Source of the DNA: Ideonella margarita | GTDB taxonomy: Bacteria > Pseudomonadota > Gammaproteobacteria > Burkholderiales > Burkholderiaceae_C | NCBI RefSeq assembly: GCF_038066635.1 | Contig: NZ_JBBUTI010000011.1 | Coordinates: 62,001-126,000 of the forward strand | Reading direction: 5' to 3' | DNA length: 64,000 bases | Shown here: positions 53,525 to 62,984 of the stretch, one piece after another | How positions within the stretch are numbered: the stretch's first letter is position 1 | How the letters are laid out: each line of letters begins with the position of its first letter | Made by a program: the position numbers and the translations under genes | Notes under the pieces: generated by a model | The model's input: the letters and a program-made list of their open reading frames with translations, nothing else | What the model was told of the DNA's origin: nothing | Database searches by the model: none

Positions 53525-54997
53525 TCAGAGCAGCACGATGTCGTGTTGCTCGGGATTCATGGTGGGCTCGGCCGAAAGTGAGATCGGCTTGCCGATGAAG
53601 GCCGACAGATCGGCCAGGTGGGCGCTTTCTTCGTCCAGCAGCATCTCGATGACGGAGGGGCTGGCCACCACGCGGAACTCCTTCGGATCGAACTGCCGCG
53701 CCTCGCGCAGGATCTCGCGCAGGATGTCGTAGCAAACGCTGCGCGCGGTCTTCACCTGCCCCTTGCCTTCGCAGGTGGGGCAAGGCTGGCACAGCATGTG
53801 GGCCAGGCTTTCGCGGGTGCGCTTGCGGGTCATCTCCACCAGGCCGAGCTGGGTGAAGCCGCTCACGGTGGTCTTGGTGCGGTCTTTGGCGAGTTGCTTG
53901 CGGAACTCGCTCAGCACCGACTGCTGGTGGTCTTCACGCACCATGTCGATGAAGTCGACGATGATGATGCCGCCCAGGTTGCGCAGGCGCAGCTGGCGGG
54001 CAATGGCCAGCGCCGCTTCCAGGTTGGTCTTGAAGATGGTGTCGTCGAAATTGCGCGCACCCACATAGCCGCCGGTGTTCACGTCCACCGTGGTCAGGGC
54101 CTCGGTCTGGTCAATGATCAGGTAGCCACCCGACTTCAATTCCACCCGCCGCGCCAGCGCCCGGGCAATCTCTTCCTCCACGCCGTAGAGGTCGAAGATC
54201 GGCCGCTCGCCCCTGTAGTGCACCAGCTTGCTGAGCGAGGCCGGCATGTAGGCGGCGCCAAACTCGTTGAGCTGGTCGAACTGCAGCTTCGAATCGATGC
54301 GGATGCTCTGGGTGTGCTCGGTCGCCAGGTCGCGCAGCACACGCTGGGCCAGGCTCAGGTCTTGGTGCAGCAGGCTGCCGGCCGGCCGCTGGCTGGCGTT
54401 CTGGCGGATCTGTGCCCAGGCCTTGCGCAGGTAGGCGATGTCATCGCCCAGCTCGGTGTCAGACGCTTCCTCGGCATTGGTGCGCAGGATGAACCCGCCG
54501 CCACCACCCTCTTCCGGCTTGCCCACCAGGGCCTGCATGCGGGCCCGCAGTTGCTCGCGGGTTTCGGGCGAGCCGATCTTCTGCGAGATGCCGATGTGGT
54601 TGTCCTGCGGCAGGAACACCAGCATGCGACCGGCGATGCTCACCTGAGTCGACAGGCGCGCACCCTTGGTGCCGATGGGATCTTTGATGACCTGCACGAG
54701 CAGGGTCTGGCCCTCGAACACCTGCTTCTCGATGGGCGTGGGCGGCGAGGTGTCGCTGCGGCCGTTGTAGCCGCTGGTGTGCAGGTCGGCCACATGCAGA
54801 AAGGCAGCACGCTCCAGACCGATGTCGATGAAGGCGCTTTGCATGCCGGGCAGCACACGGGCGACCTTGCCGAGGTAGACGTTGCCGACCAGGCCACGTT
54901 CCAGGGTGCGTTCAAGATGCAACTCCTGGACGGCGCCGTTCTCGATGATGGCGACGCGGGTCTCCTGAGGAGCCCAGTTGATCAGGATGTCATGCAT
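53525..54997 (-). CDS. rng: Ribonuclease G
   Basis: The protein has 490 residues from ATG 54997 (MHDILINWAPQETRVAIIENG); the open frame to 55192 is not family-like. It has an S1 domain at about 35-130, RNase E/G catalytic Asp in TTVDVNTGGYVG and in IIIVDFIDM, and a zinc-link Cys pair in CQPCPTCEGKG. It lacks the long C-terminal degradosome scaffold of RNase E. It processes 16S rRNA 5' ends and some mRNAs. It is the last gene of the housekeeping operon. Confidence 0.93.
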   Translation of the reverse strand: MHDILINWAPQETRVAIIENGAVQELHLERTLERGLVGNVYLGKVARVLPGMQSAFIDIGLERAAFLHVADLHTSGYNGRSDTSPPTPIEKQVFEGQTLLVQVIKDPIGTKGARLSTQVSIAGRMLVFLPQDNHIGISQKIGSPETREQLRARMQALVGKPEEGGGGGFILRTNAEEASDTELGDDIAYLRKAWAQIRQNASQRPAGSLLHQDLSLAQRVLRDLATEHTQSIRIDSKLQFDQLNEFGAAYMPASLSKLVHYRGERPIFDLYGVEEEIARALARRVELKSGGYLIIDQTEALTTVDVNTGGYVGARNFDDTIFKTNLEAALAIARQLRLRNLGGIIIVDFIDMVREDHQQSVLSEFRKQLAKDRTKTTVSGFTQLGLVEMTRKRTRESLAHMLCQPCPTCEGKGQVKTARSVCYDILREILREARQFDPKEFRVVASPSVIEMLLDEESAHLADLSAFIGKPISLSAEPTMNPEQHDIVLL

Positions 54998-55043
54998 GAA
55001 CGGCGGCGATTGTCGTTGTCGACCCCGCTCAGGCTCGGCGCCC

Positions 55044-55673
55044 TCAGCGCATCTCGATGCGTACGCGGGCGTCTTGCAGCAGTTGCCGGGTCTCGTGAAG
55101 GGGCAAGCCCATGATACCGGAGTAACTCCCGGCGATCGCCGGTATCCAGCCCGCCAGCGCACTCTGCACGGCATAGGCGCCGGCCTTGCCAAAAGGCTGG
55201 CCGCTGGCCACGTAATCGGCGATCAATGCATCGGGCAGTTCGGCGAAAGTGACCCGCGACACGCTCACCAGCACGGCGCTGCGCCGGCCGTCCCACAGGG
55301 CCACCGCCGTCATCACGCGGTGGCTGCAGCCTGACAAGGCGCGCAGCGTGGCCGTGGCTTCAGCCGCATCGGCCGGCTTGCCCAGTATGCGGCGCCCGAG
55401 GGCCACGGTGGTGTCCGAGCACAGCACCGGCGCCGGAGCCAGGCCACGCTGTTTCAGCCGGGCACGCGCGGCGCCCAGCTTGTTCAGGGTGACGCGCTCC
55501 ACATAGGCCAGTGGCAGCTCGCCCGGCCGGGTGGTTTCAAGCGCTTCGGCGTCTTCGTCCTCGCCCGGCAGCAGCAGCTCATGGCGAACGCCGAGCTGGT
55601 CGAGCAATTGCCGGCGGCGCGGGCTCTGCGAGGCCAGGTAGACGAACTCGTGCTTCGGGGCAGTGGTGGCCAT
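55044..55673 (-). CDS. maf: Maf-family nucleoside triphosphate pyrophosphatase
   Basis: The 209-residue protein begins with the Maf signature YLASQSPRRRQLL and has CSDTTVALGRRILGKP and YAVQSALAGWIPAIAGSYSG, where GSYSGIMGLP matches the YhdE (dTTP/UTP-preferring) branch. It removes non-canonical nucleotides from the pool. It lies between rlmH and rng, nine bases after rlmH. Confidence 0.9.
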   Translation of the reverse strand: MATTAPKHEFVYLASQSPRRRQLLDQLGVRHELLLPGEDEDAEALETTRPGELPLAYVERVTLNKLGAARARLKQRGLAPAPVLCSDTTVALGRRILGKPADAAEATATLRALSGCSHRVMTAVALWDGRRSAVLVSVSRVTFAELPDALIADYVASGQPFGKAGAYAVQSALAGWIPAIAGSYSGIMGLPLHETRQLLQDARVRIEMR

Positions 55674-55682
55674 GCGCAGGGT

Positions 55683-56150
55683 TCACTCGCGGTGATAAGG
55701 GTGGCCGTTGCGCAGCGACCAGGCGCGGTACAGCGCTTCGGCCAGCAGCACGCGCACGAAGGCGTGCGGCAGCGTGAGGTCAGACAGCCGCAGGCTCTCG
55801 TCGGCCGTAGCCTTGAGTTGCGGGTCCAGGCCGTCCGGGCCGCCAATGAAGAAGACCACGTCGCGGCCATCACTGAGCCAGAACTCGAAGCGCTTGGCCA
55901 GATCGGCCGTGGTCATGCGGGTGGCACGCTCGTCGAGCAGCACCCGGCGCGCACCCTTCGGAATGGCGGCCTCCAGGCGCTGCGCCTCGGCCGCCATCAG
56001 CTGCTCAGCTGTCCTGGAGCCACGCGGCTCGGCCTTGACTGCCTTGAGCTCCAGCCGCATGTCGGGCGGGAAGCGCTTGGCAAAGTCCTCATAGGCAGCG
56101 TCGGCCCAGGCAGGCTGGCGCTGCCCGACGGCGGCAATCATCAAACGCAC
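55683..56150 (-). CDS. rlmH: 23S rRNA pseudouridine1915 N3-methyltransferase
   Basis: The 155-residue SPOUT methyltransferase has the length and end of the family. FFIGGPDGLDP forms the SAM-binding knot region and LSDLTLPHAFVRVLLAEALYRAWSL continues the motif, ending in GHPYHRE. It methylates m3Psi1915 in helix 69. It is encoded 46 bases after rsfS, the usual neighbour. Confidence 0.95.
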   Translation of the reverse strand: MRLMIAAVGQRQPAWADAAYEDFAKRFPPDMRLELKAVKAEPRGSRTAEQLMAAEAQRLEAAIPKGARRVLLDERATRMTTADLAKRFEFWLSDGRDVVFFIGGPDGLDPQLKATADESLRLSDLTLPHAFVRVLLAEALYRAWSLRNGHPYHRE

Positions 56151-56196
56151 GGCAACTCCCTGGCGTCAGGCACCGCCCGAAGGCGGGCTTGCTCGA

Positions 56197-57018
56197 TCAG
56201 CGAGCCGACTTGCGGGCCGGCGACTTGGCTGCCGACGACTTCTTCGTCACGGGCTTCACGACGATGGTCTTCATCGGTGCAGCCTTCTTCGCCGGGGCCT
56301 TCTTGGCCGCGGTGGTGGTGCCTGCCGTGGTCTTCACGGCCGCCTTCTTCGCCGGTGCCTTCTTGGCAGGCGTCTTGGAGGCCGCAGCCTTGGCTGCGGT
56401 GGTCGTGCCGACCGTCACCTTGCGCGGTGCCGACGACTTCTTCACGGCCACACGGGGTGCAGCTTCTTCCACGGCCACCTTGGCGGCGCGAGCCGGCTTG
56501 GCGGCAGCGCCCAGGGCAGCCTTGCCAGCAGCCGACGAGGCGGTGGCGGTCTTGCGCGGGGCAGCCTTCTTGGCGGCGGTCTTGGCAGCAGTCTTTGCGG
56601 GGGCCTTGGCAGCCGACTTCTTGGCCGGTGCCTCGTCTTCTTCCACCGAAGCCTTGACCAGGCTGGTCTTGGCTTCGCCCAGCTTCATCTTGACCGGCTT
56701 GCCGCCCCAGATTTCTTCCAGGCGGTAGTAGTCGCGGATGGCGGGCTGCATGATGTGGCAAACCGCCGCACCGCAGTCCACGATGATCCATTCACCGTTG
56801 TCTTCGCCTTCGGTGCGCAGCACTTCCATGCCGGCAGCCTTGACGGCCACGCGAACGCTGGAGGAAAGCGCCTTGGTCTGGCGGTTGCTGGTGCCGGACG
56901 CAATGATCACGCGCTCGAACAGCGGCGACAGGTGCTCGGTGTTGAAGACCACGATGTCCTGGGCCTTGACGTCTTCGAGACCATCGACGATGGTGCGTTG
57001 GAGTTTGCGGATGTCCAT
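56197..57018 (-). CDS. rsfS: Ribosome silencing factor RsfS with histone-H1-like tail
   Basis: The first 115 of 273 residues are RsfS (LQRTIVDGLEDVKAQDIVVF, GEDNGEWIIVDCGAAVCHIM, RDYYRLEEIWG), which binds uL14 and stops subunit joining in stationary phase. The remaining 155 residues are Lys/Ala/Pro-rich repeats (KKAPAKKAA, AAKTAAKKAAPRKT), like histone H1-type proteins. Ordinary RsfS proteins end near residue 105-120. The tail is in frame, shares the gene codon bias and ends in ARKSAR. It is probably nucleic-acid binding. The gene starts directly after the nadD stop. Confidence 0.9.
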   Translation of the reverse strand: MDIRKLQRTIVDGLEDVKAQDIVVFNTEHLSPLFERVIIASGTSNRQTKALSSSVRVAVKAAGMEVLRTEGEDNGEWIIVDCGAAVCHIMQPAIRDYYRLEEIWGGKPVKMKLGEAKTSLVKASVEEDEAPAKKSAAKAPAKTAAKTAAKKAAPRKTATASSAAGKAALGAAAKPARAAKVAVEEAAPRVAVKKSSAPRKVTVGTTTAAKAAASKTPAKKAPAKKAAVKTTAGTTTAAKKAPAKKAAPMKTIVVKPVTKKSSAAKSPARKSAR

Positions 57019-57633
57019 TCAGTGTCCGGGGGGCACCCGGTATAGGCGGTGTTGTTCAATATAGCGCGCCACAGCATCACCGACCAGCGGGGAAACAGGC
57101 TGTCCAGCAGCGACGCACTCACGTATCCGGGTGGCACTCAGGTCGATGCGCGGCAAAGGCAGCACCTGCATGTCATGCGACAAGCCCGCCCAACTGGCGG
57201 GGGGCCGGGGTGTTTCACCGTCGCGGGCAGCCACGGCAAATCGCACCAGAACCCTCAATTGTGCCGCATCCCGCCAAGTGTCGAGTCGGGCGTACTGATC
57301 CTGCCCGATGATGAGCCAGGGTTTGAGGCCCGGAAACTCGGCCTGAAGCTCCCTCACGGTGTCGATCGTGTAGCTGGGGCCGGGCCGATCCAACTCGCGC
57401 TGATCCACCGTCATGCCGGGCTCTTGCCCCACCAGCAGGCGCACCATCGCCAGCCGGTCTTCAGCCGTTGCCAGCACGCCAGCCGGCTTCTGCCACGGCG
57501 CACCAGCGGGTACCCAGCGCAGCTCGTCCAGTTGCAGCTGTTCGCGAGCCAACTGCGCCAAGGCGAGGTGCGCCAGGTGCGGCGGGTTGAAGCTGCCACC
57601 GAACAAGCCGAGGCTGAGCGGCGGCGTACTCAT
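57019..57633 (-). CDS. nadD: Nicotinate-nucleotide adenylyltransferase
   Basis: The 204-residue protein has the nucleotidyltransferase motifs GLFGGSFNPPHLAHLAL near the N-terminus and DLSATRIRE near residue 167. It makes deamido-NAD from nicotinate mononucleotide and ATP. It is in the common nadD-rsfS-rlmH order, four bases after hemF. Confidence 0.93.
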   Translation of the reverse strand: MSTPPLSLGLFGGSFNPPHLAHLALAQLAREQLQLDELRWVPAGAPWQKPAGVLATAEDRLAMVRLLVGQEPGMTVDQRELDRPGPSYTIDTVRELQAEFPGLKPWLIIGQDQYARLDTWRDAAQLRVLVRFAVAARDGETPRPPASWAGLSHDMQVLPLPRIDLSATRIRECVAAGQPVSPLVGDAVARYIEQHRLYRVPPGH

Positions 57634-57637
57634 GGCG

Positions 57638-58564
57638 TCAGGCCGGGAAGTCGGCCCAGTCGCGCGGGCGCAGGAAGTCGGTGTAGAGCCGCGCTTCGGG
57701 CGTGCCGGGTTCCGGCTGCCAGCTGTAGCGCCAGTTCACCACCGGCGGCATCGACATCAGGATCGCCTCGGTGCGGCCGCCCGATTGCAGACCGAACAAC
57801 GTGCCGCGGTCGAACACCAGGTTGAATTCGACGTAACGGCCGCGGCGGTAAGCCTGGAAATCACGCTGCGCCTCGGTGTACGGCGTGTCGCGGCGGCGCT
57901 CGGCGATCGGGAAATACGCTCCGATGAAGGCATCGCCCACGGCCCGGGTCATCGCGAAGCTCTGCTCGAATCCCAGCTCGGCGAAGTCGTCGAAGAAGAT
58001 GCCGCCGATGCCGCGCGGCTCGTTGCGATGCTTCAGGAAGAAGTACTCGTCGCACCAGGCCTTGAAGCGGGGGAACAGGGTGTCGCCGAACGGCGCCAGG
58101 GCGTCGCGGCAACTGCGGTGGAAATGCGCAGCGTCTGCCTCTTCGCCGTAGTAGGGCGTCAGGTCCATCCCGCCGCCGAACCACACCACGGGCTCGCGGC
58201 CCTCGGGCAGTGCAGCAAAGCAGCGCACGTTCATGTGCACCGTGGGCGCATGCGGGTTGCGCGGGTGGAACACCAGCGACACGCCCATGGCCTCGAACGG
58301 GGCACCTGCCAGCTCAGGCCGGTGCTGGGTGGCCGACGGCGGCAACTGCTTGCCCTTCACATGGCTGAAGTTGCAGCCGCCACGCTCGAAGAAATGGCCG
58401 TTCTCGATCAGGCGGGTGACGCCGTCGCCCTCCAGCCGGCCGCCGGGCTCACGCTGCCAGGCGTCGGTGAGGAAGGTGGAGCCGTCGAGCGCTTCCGCCG
58501 CCGCCACGATGCGCGCCTGCAGGTCGAGGAAATAGGCCCGCAGGGCCTGGGTGTCCATGCTCAT
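57638..58564 (-). CDS. hemF: Oxygen-dependent coproporphyrinogen III oxidase
   Basis: The protein has 308 residues from ATG 58564 (MSMDTQALRAYF), with AAGG five bases upstream; the frame is open to 58603. Family blocks include FERGGCNFSHVKG, GVSLVFHPRNPHAPTVHMNVR, WFGGGMDLTPYYG and VEFNLVFDRGTLFGLQSGGR. It converts coproporphyrinogen III to protoporphyrinogen IX in haem synthesis under aerobic conditions. Confidence 0.95.
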   Translation of the reverse strand: MSMDTQALRAYFLDLQARIVAAAEALDGSTFLTDAWQREPGGRLEGDGVTRLIENGHFFERGGCNFSHVKGKQLPPSATQHRPELAGAPFEAMGVSLVFHPRNPHAPTVHMNVRCFAALPEGREPVVWFGGGMDLTPYYGEEADAAHFHRSCRDALAPFGDTLFPRFKAWCDEYFFLKHRNEPRGIGGIFFDDFAELGFEQSFAMTRAVGDAFIGAYFPIAERRRDTPYTEAQRDFQAYRRGRYVEFNLVFDRGTLFGLQSGGRTEAILMSMPPVVNWRYSWQPEPGTPEARLYTDFLRPRDWADFPA

Positions 58565-58565
58565 G

Positions 58566-59150
58566 TCAACCTTGTCGGATGCGGATCGGTGCCGCCTGTT
58601 CATGGCGCAAGCCGCGCACCTGCGAGAAATGCCCGGCGATCACGGCCATGTCGGCCGCCACATCGCCCGAGAGCTTCAGAAAGCTGTTCACGCGCACTTC
58701 CCGGGTGGCGTAATCAAACGCCACCAGACCCAGCGGCACTTCGGCCTGCACGGTCATTGCATAAAAGCCGCTGCGCCAGTGATCCTGGTACTTGCGCGTG
58801 CCTTCCGGCGCCAGCGCTAGCCACAAAAATTCATCGGCCTGACGGGCTGCGCGAAACCGCGCTGCCATGTCGCCCACCACCCCACGGGCGCTGAATCGAT
58901 CCACAGGAATGCCGCCCAGCCAGCGCACCCAGGCGCCGAAGACCGGCACATTGAACAGGCTGTCCTTGCCCCAGAACGAGACCGGGATGCCGAGCGTCCA
59001 CTTGGTGAGTACGCCCAGCGGGAAATCCCAGTTGGAGGTGTGCGGATAGACGATCAGCACGCCCTGGCGAGCAGGCAGGCCGTCAAATACCACCCGCCAG
59101 CCGGCCAGCCGCAAGGCGGCCCGGGCCAGCCCGCTGCCCTGAAACTTCAC
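58566..59150 (-). CDS. Lysophospholipid acyltransferase (PlsC-like)
   Basis: The protein has about 194 residues if it starts at GTG 59150 (VKFQGSGLARAALRLAGWRV). The frame is open to 59279 inside purD, and TTG or GTG codons at 59165-59216 are alternatives. The HX4D acyltransferase motif is PHTSNWD and the glycerol-phosphate-binding motif is APEGTR, with KWTLGIPVSFWGKDSLF between. It is a member of the PlsC/LPLAT family that acylates lysophosphatidate or related lipids. It lies between purD and hemF. Confidence 0.8.
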   Translation of the reverse strand: MKFQGSGLARAALRLAGWRVVFDGLPARQGVLIVYPHTSNWDFPLGVLTKWTLGIPVSFWGKDSLFNVPVFGAWVRWLGGIPVDRFSARGVVGDMAARFRAARQADEFLWLALAPEGTRKYQDHWRSGFYAMTVQAEVPLGLVAFDYATREVRVNSFLKLSGDVAADMAVIAGHFSQVRGLRHEQAAPIRIRQG

Positions 59151-59169
59151 CGGCCGGGCCGGCAACCAC

Positions 59170-60459
59170 TCAGCGCTTGATGGCACGGTAGCCAATGTCA
59201 GTGCGCCACTGCGCACCTTCAAAGTTGATGGGCGACAGCACCTCGTAGGCGCGTTGCTGCGCCGCCTTGGCCGATTCACCCAACGCGGTCACGCACAACA
59301 CGCGCCCGCCGCTGGTCACGGTTTCGCCGTTCAGCGGCACCGTGCCGGCGTGGAACACCATGCTGTCTTCGGTGCCCGCAGCTTGCGCCGGCAGGCCCTT
59401 GATGGCGTCGCCCTTGCGCGGCGTGGCCGGGTAGTTGGCCGCAGCCATCACCACGCCGAGTGCGAAGCGCCGGTCCCACTGCAGCTCGACCTGGTCAAGC
59501 GTGCCGTCGGTGGCATGCAGCAGCACATCCACCAGATCGGTCTTCAGCCGCATCATGATGGGCTGGGTTTCCGGGTCACCCATGCGGGTGTTGAACTCCA
59601 GCGTCTTGACGTTGCCGTCCGGCGAAATCATCAGGCCGGCATACAGGAAGCCGGTGAACGGGATGCCGTCCTTGGCCATGCCCTGGATGGTCGGCAGGAT
59701 GATCTCGTGCATCGCCTTGGCATGCACGTTCGGCGTGACCACCGGTGCGGGCGAATACGCGCCCATGCCGCCGGTGTTCGGGCCGGTGTCGCCGTCGCCG
59801 ATGCGCTTGTGGTCCTGGCTGGTGGCCAGCGGCAGCACGTTCTTGCCGTCGCACAGCACGATGAAGCTGGCTTCCTCGCCCTGCAGGAATTCCTCGATCA
59901 CGACGCGGGCACCGCCGGCGTTGTGAACCACGCCCAGCGTGTTGTCCTCGAGCATGAAGCGCACGGCTTCATGGGCTTCCTCCAGCGACATGGCCACGAC
60001 CACGCCCTTGCCTGCCGCCAGGCCGTCGGCCTTGACGACGATGGGCGCGCCGATCTTGTCGATGTAGGCATGGGCCTGTACCGGGTCAGTGAACGTGCCG
60101 TAAGCCGCGGTGGGGATGCTGTGACGCTGCATGAAGTCCTTGGCGAAGGCCTTCGAGCTTTCCAGCTGGGCCGCTGCCTTGGTAGGACCGAAGATGCGCA
60201 GGCCGCGGGCACGGAAGATGTCGACCACGCCTTGCGACAGCGGCGCCTCCGGGCCCACCACGGTCAGGCCGACCTTGTTCGCCGCAGCGAAATCGGCCAG
60301 TGCGGCCGGGTCGGTGATGGCCAGGTTGGTCAGGCGCTTGTCCAGCGCCGTGCCGCCATTGCCGGGCGCCACGTAAACGTGCTGCACCTTCTCGCTGGCG
60401 GCCAGTTTCCAGGCCAGGGCGTGTTCGCGGCCGCCATTGCCGATGACAAGTACGTTCAT
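59170..60459 (-). CDS. purD: Phosphoribosylamine-glycine ligase
   Basis: The 429-residue ATP-grasp enzyme begins MNVLVIGNGGREHALAWKL, carries the P-loop-like GAPIVVKADGLAAGKGVVVA and the metal-binding region TLEFNTRMGDPETQ, and ends in a GAR synthetase C-terminal domain. It makes glycinamide ribonucleotide in purine synthesis. Its ATG overlaps the stop of yebC by 4 bases. Confidence 0.97.
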   Translation of the reverse strand: MNVLVIGNGGREHALAWKLAASEKVQHVYVAPGNGGTALDKRLTNLAITDPAALADFAAANKVGLTVVGPEAPLSQGVVDIFRARGLRIFGPTKAAAQLESSKAFAKDFMQRHSIPTAAYGTFTDPVQAHAYIDKIGAPIVVKADGLAAGKGVVVAMSLEEAHEAVRFMLEDNTLGVVHNAGGARVVIEEFLQGEEASFIVLCDGKNVLPLATSQDHKRIGDGDTGPNTGGMGAYSPAPVVTPNVHAKAMHEIILPTIQGMAKDGIPFTGFLYAGLMISPDGNVKTLEFNTRMGDPETQPIMMRLKTDLVDVLLHATDGTLDQVELQWDRRFALGVVMAAANYPATPRKGDAIKGLPAQAAGTEDSMVFHAGTVPLNGETVTSGGRVLCVTALGESAKAAQQRAYEVLSPINFEGAQWRTDIGYRAIKR

Positions 60460-61181
60460 TCAGACATCTCTGCGTTGTGGAAGACGTCTTGCACGTCGTC
60501 CAGGTCTTCGATCGCATCCAGCAATTTCTGCATGCGCACGGTGTCTTCACCCGCCAGCTCGATGCTGTTTTCCGGGCGCATCGTCACTTCGGCCATTTCC
60601 GGCTTCAGGCCGGCGGCTTCCAGGGCGTTCTTCACGGCCTCGAAATCGGGGGCGGGCGTCAGCACCTCGATGGAGCCGTCTTCGCCGGTCACCACGTCAT
60701 CAGCGCCGGCTTCCAGCGCCACTTCCATGACCTTGTCTTCCGAGGTGCCCGGGGCGAACAGCAGCTGGCCGCAATGCTTGAACTGGAAAGCCACCGAGCC
60801 TTCGGTGCCCAGGTTGCCGCCGTACTTGCTGAAGGCGTGGCGCACATCGGCCACGGTGCGCACGCGGTTGTCGGTCATGCAGTCGACGATGATGGCCGCG
60901 CCGCCGATGCCGTAGCCCTCGTAGCGGATCTCTTCGTAGTTCACGCCTTCGAGGTTGCCGGTGGCCTTGTCGATGTTGCGCTTGACGGTATCCACCGGCA
61001 GGTTCACCGCCTTGGCCTTTTCAACAGCCAGGCGCAGACGCGGGTTGGTGGCCGTGTCGCCACCGCCCAGGCGGGCCGCCACCATGATTTCGCGGATCAC
61101 CCGCGTCCAGGCCTTGCCACGCTTTTCGTCTTGCCGGCCCTTGCGGTGTTGGATATTGGCCCATTTGGAATGACCAGCCAT
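60456..61181 (-). CDS. yebC: YebC/PmpR-family translation or DNA-binding regulator
   Basis: The protein has 241 residues from ATG 61181 (MAGHSKWANIQHRKGRQD), with AGGAG upstream; the antisense extension to 61982 is spurious. It has the family blocks RLAVEKAKAVNLPVDTVKRN, YEGYGIGGAAIIVDCMTDN and KYGGNLGTEGSVAFQF. Family members bind DNA or assist ribosomes stalled at proline motifs. It is the first gene of the nine-gene operon ending with rng and divergent from the HerA-like gene. Confidence 0.95.
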   Translation of the reverse strand: MAGHSKWANIQHRKGRQDEKRGKAWTRVIREIMVAARLGGGDTATNPRLRLAVEKAKAVNLPVDTVKRNIDKATGNLEGVNYEEIRYEGYGIGGAAIIVDCMTDNRVRTVADVRHAFSKYGGNLGTEGSVAFQFKHCGQLLFAPGTSEDKVMEVALEAGADDVVTGEDGSIEVLTPAPDFEAVKNALEAAGLKPEMAEVTMRPENSIELAGEDTVRMQKLLDAIEDLDDVQDVFHNAEMSE

Positions 61182-61305
61182 GGCTTTTTTCTCCTGTGCC
61201 CGGTGCGGCCCTTGCCGCGCTCCGAGGGGGTTCGATTTCTGGATAGACTCTGATTTTACTTGGGGCGCCCTGTCTGCCCCGTGACCCTCGAAAGGATCTT
61301 TCTCC

Positions 61306-62871
61306 ATGGCCGAGCCCATCCTGGTCGCCAAGCACGGTGACATCGAGTGCCACCTGCTGCCCGCACTGGCCAACCGCCACGGCCTGATCACCGGCGCCAC
61401 GGGCACCGGCAAGACCATCACGCTGCAGACCCTGGCCGAGAGTTTTTCGAAGATCGGCGTGCCGGTGTTCATGGCCGACGTCAAGGGCGACCTGACCGGC
61501 ATCACCCAGACCGGCAGCATCAGCCCCAAGCTGGCCGGCATCCTGGCTGAGCGCGGCCTGGAAGCCCCCACCGCCATCGCCTGCCCCGCCACCTTGTGGG
61601 ACGTCTTCGGCGAAACCGGCCACCCGGTGCGCGCCACCGTGTCTGACATGGGCCCGCTGCTGCTGGCCCGCATGCTGGCCCTGAACGAAACCCAGGCCGG
61701 CGTGCTGAGCCTGGTGTTCAAGGTGGCCGACGACAACGGCCTGGCCCTGCTCGACCTGAAAGATCTGCGCGCGATGCTGCAGTTCGTCGGCGAAAACGCC
61801 AGCCAGTTCACCACCGAATACGGCAATGTGGGCGCTGCCAGCGTCGGCGCCATCCAGCGTGGCCTGCTGCAGATTGAAGAGCAAGGCGGCGACAAGTTCT
61901 TCGGCGAGCCGATGCTGAACATCGCCGACTTCATGCAGACCGTCGACGGCCAGGGTGTGGTGAACGTGCTGTCGGCCGACAAGCTGATGAACGCGCCGCG
62001 GCTCTACGCCACCTTCCTGCTGTGGATGCTGTCGGAGCTGTTCGAGACCCTGCCCGAGGTGGGCGACCTGGAAAAGCCGAAGCTGGTGTTCTTCTTCGAC
62101 GAGGCCCACCTGCTGTTCAAGGACGCGCCCGCCGCGCTGGTCGAGCGCATCGAGCTGGTCGTGCGCCTGGTGCGCTCGAAGGGCGTCGGCGTCTATTTCG
62201 TCACCCAGAACCCGCTGGACGTGCCCGACAGCGTGCTGGGCCAGCTGGGCAACCGGGTGCAGCATGCCCTGCGCGCCTTCACCCCGCGTGACCAGAAAGC
62301 CGTCAAGTCGGCCGCTGAAACCATGCGCGCCAAGCCGGGCCTGGACATCGGTACCGCCATCACCGAACTCGGCGTCGGTGAGGCCCTGGTCAGCTTTCTC
62401 GATGAAAAGGGCCGCCCCAGCATCACCGAGCGCGTGTTCGTGGTGCCACCGGGCAGCCAGATCGGGCCGATCAGCCCGGCCCAGCGCCAGCAGCTGCAAC
62501 AAACCTCGCTGGTGGCGGGCGTGTACGAAAAGGCCGTCGACCGTGAATCGGCCTATGAAAAGCTCAAGGGCCGTGCAGCCACGGGCGGCGACGCTGCCGG
62601 CGGCCTGGCTGCCGAAGCCACCCGTGCCACGCAAGGCGGTGCCGCTGACGCCGCACAAGGCGCGGCAGAAGAAGCCGGCGGCGGCCTGATGGGCGGCTTG
62701 AACGACCTGCTGTTCGGCACCACCGGCCCGCGCGGCGCCAAGCACGACGGCCTGGCCCAGATGATGGCCAAGTCTGCGGTACGCACCGTGGGCACCGCCG
62801 TGGGTCGGGAGATCATCCGCGGCGTGCTGGGCAGCATTCTGGGCGGCAGCGCCACCAAGCGGCGTCGTTGA
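61306..62871 (+). CDS. HerA-like ATPase of the DUF853 (YjgR) family
   Basis: The 521-residue protein has Walker A GATGTGKT (30-37) and Walker B LVFFFDEAHLLF, with a sensor region VGVYFVTQNPLDVPDSVLGQLGNRVQHALR. It belongs to the YjgR/DUF853 branch of HerA/FtsK-type ATPases, about 500 residues long, of unproven function. An Ala/Gly-rich region near 430-480 precedes the C-terminal GTAVGREIIRGVLGSI block. AAAGGA lies upstream of the ATG. Confidence 0.9.
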   Translation: MAEPILVAKHGDIECHLLPALANRHGLITGATGTGKTITLQTLAESFSKIGVPVFMADVKGDLTGITQTGSISPKLAGILAERGLEAPTAIACPATLWDVFGETGHPVRATVSDMGPLLLARMLALNETQAGVLSLVFKVADDNGLALLDLKDLRAMLQFVGENASQFTTEYGNVGAASVGAIQRGLLQIEEQGGDKFFGEPMLNIADFMQTVDGQGVVNVLSADKLMNAPRLYATFLLWMLSELFETLPEVGDLEKPKLVFFFDEAHLLFKDAPAALVERIELVVRLVRSKGVGVYFVTQNPLDVPDSVLGQLGNRVQHALRAFTPRDQKAVKSAAETMRAKPGLDIGTAITELGVGEALVSFLDEKGRPSITERVFVVPPGSQIGPISPAQRQQLQQTSLVAGVYEKAVDRESAYEKLKGRAATGGDAAGGLAAEATRATQGGAADAAQGAAEEAGGGLMGGLNDLLFGTTGPRGAKHDGLAQMMAKSAVRTVGTAVGREIIRGVLGSILGGSATKRRR

Positions 62872-62984
62872 TTCGCGCCGGCTGGCTGCAGCTGGCGCTG
62901 CCCATGGGCACGCCGTCGCAACCCACTGGGCCGCTGGAGGCGCGGCGGCGACCATGGCGGCACTGACTCAACGGAGCCACCGAC

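Noticed and set aside
61182..62955. Long minus-strand open frames opposite the HerA-like ATPase, including the apparent N-terminal extension of yebC
   Set aside because: The plus strand encodes a complete ATPase with Walker motifs, and YebC starts at the conserved MAGHSKW (61181).
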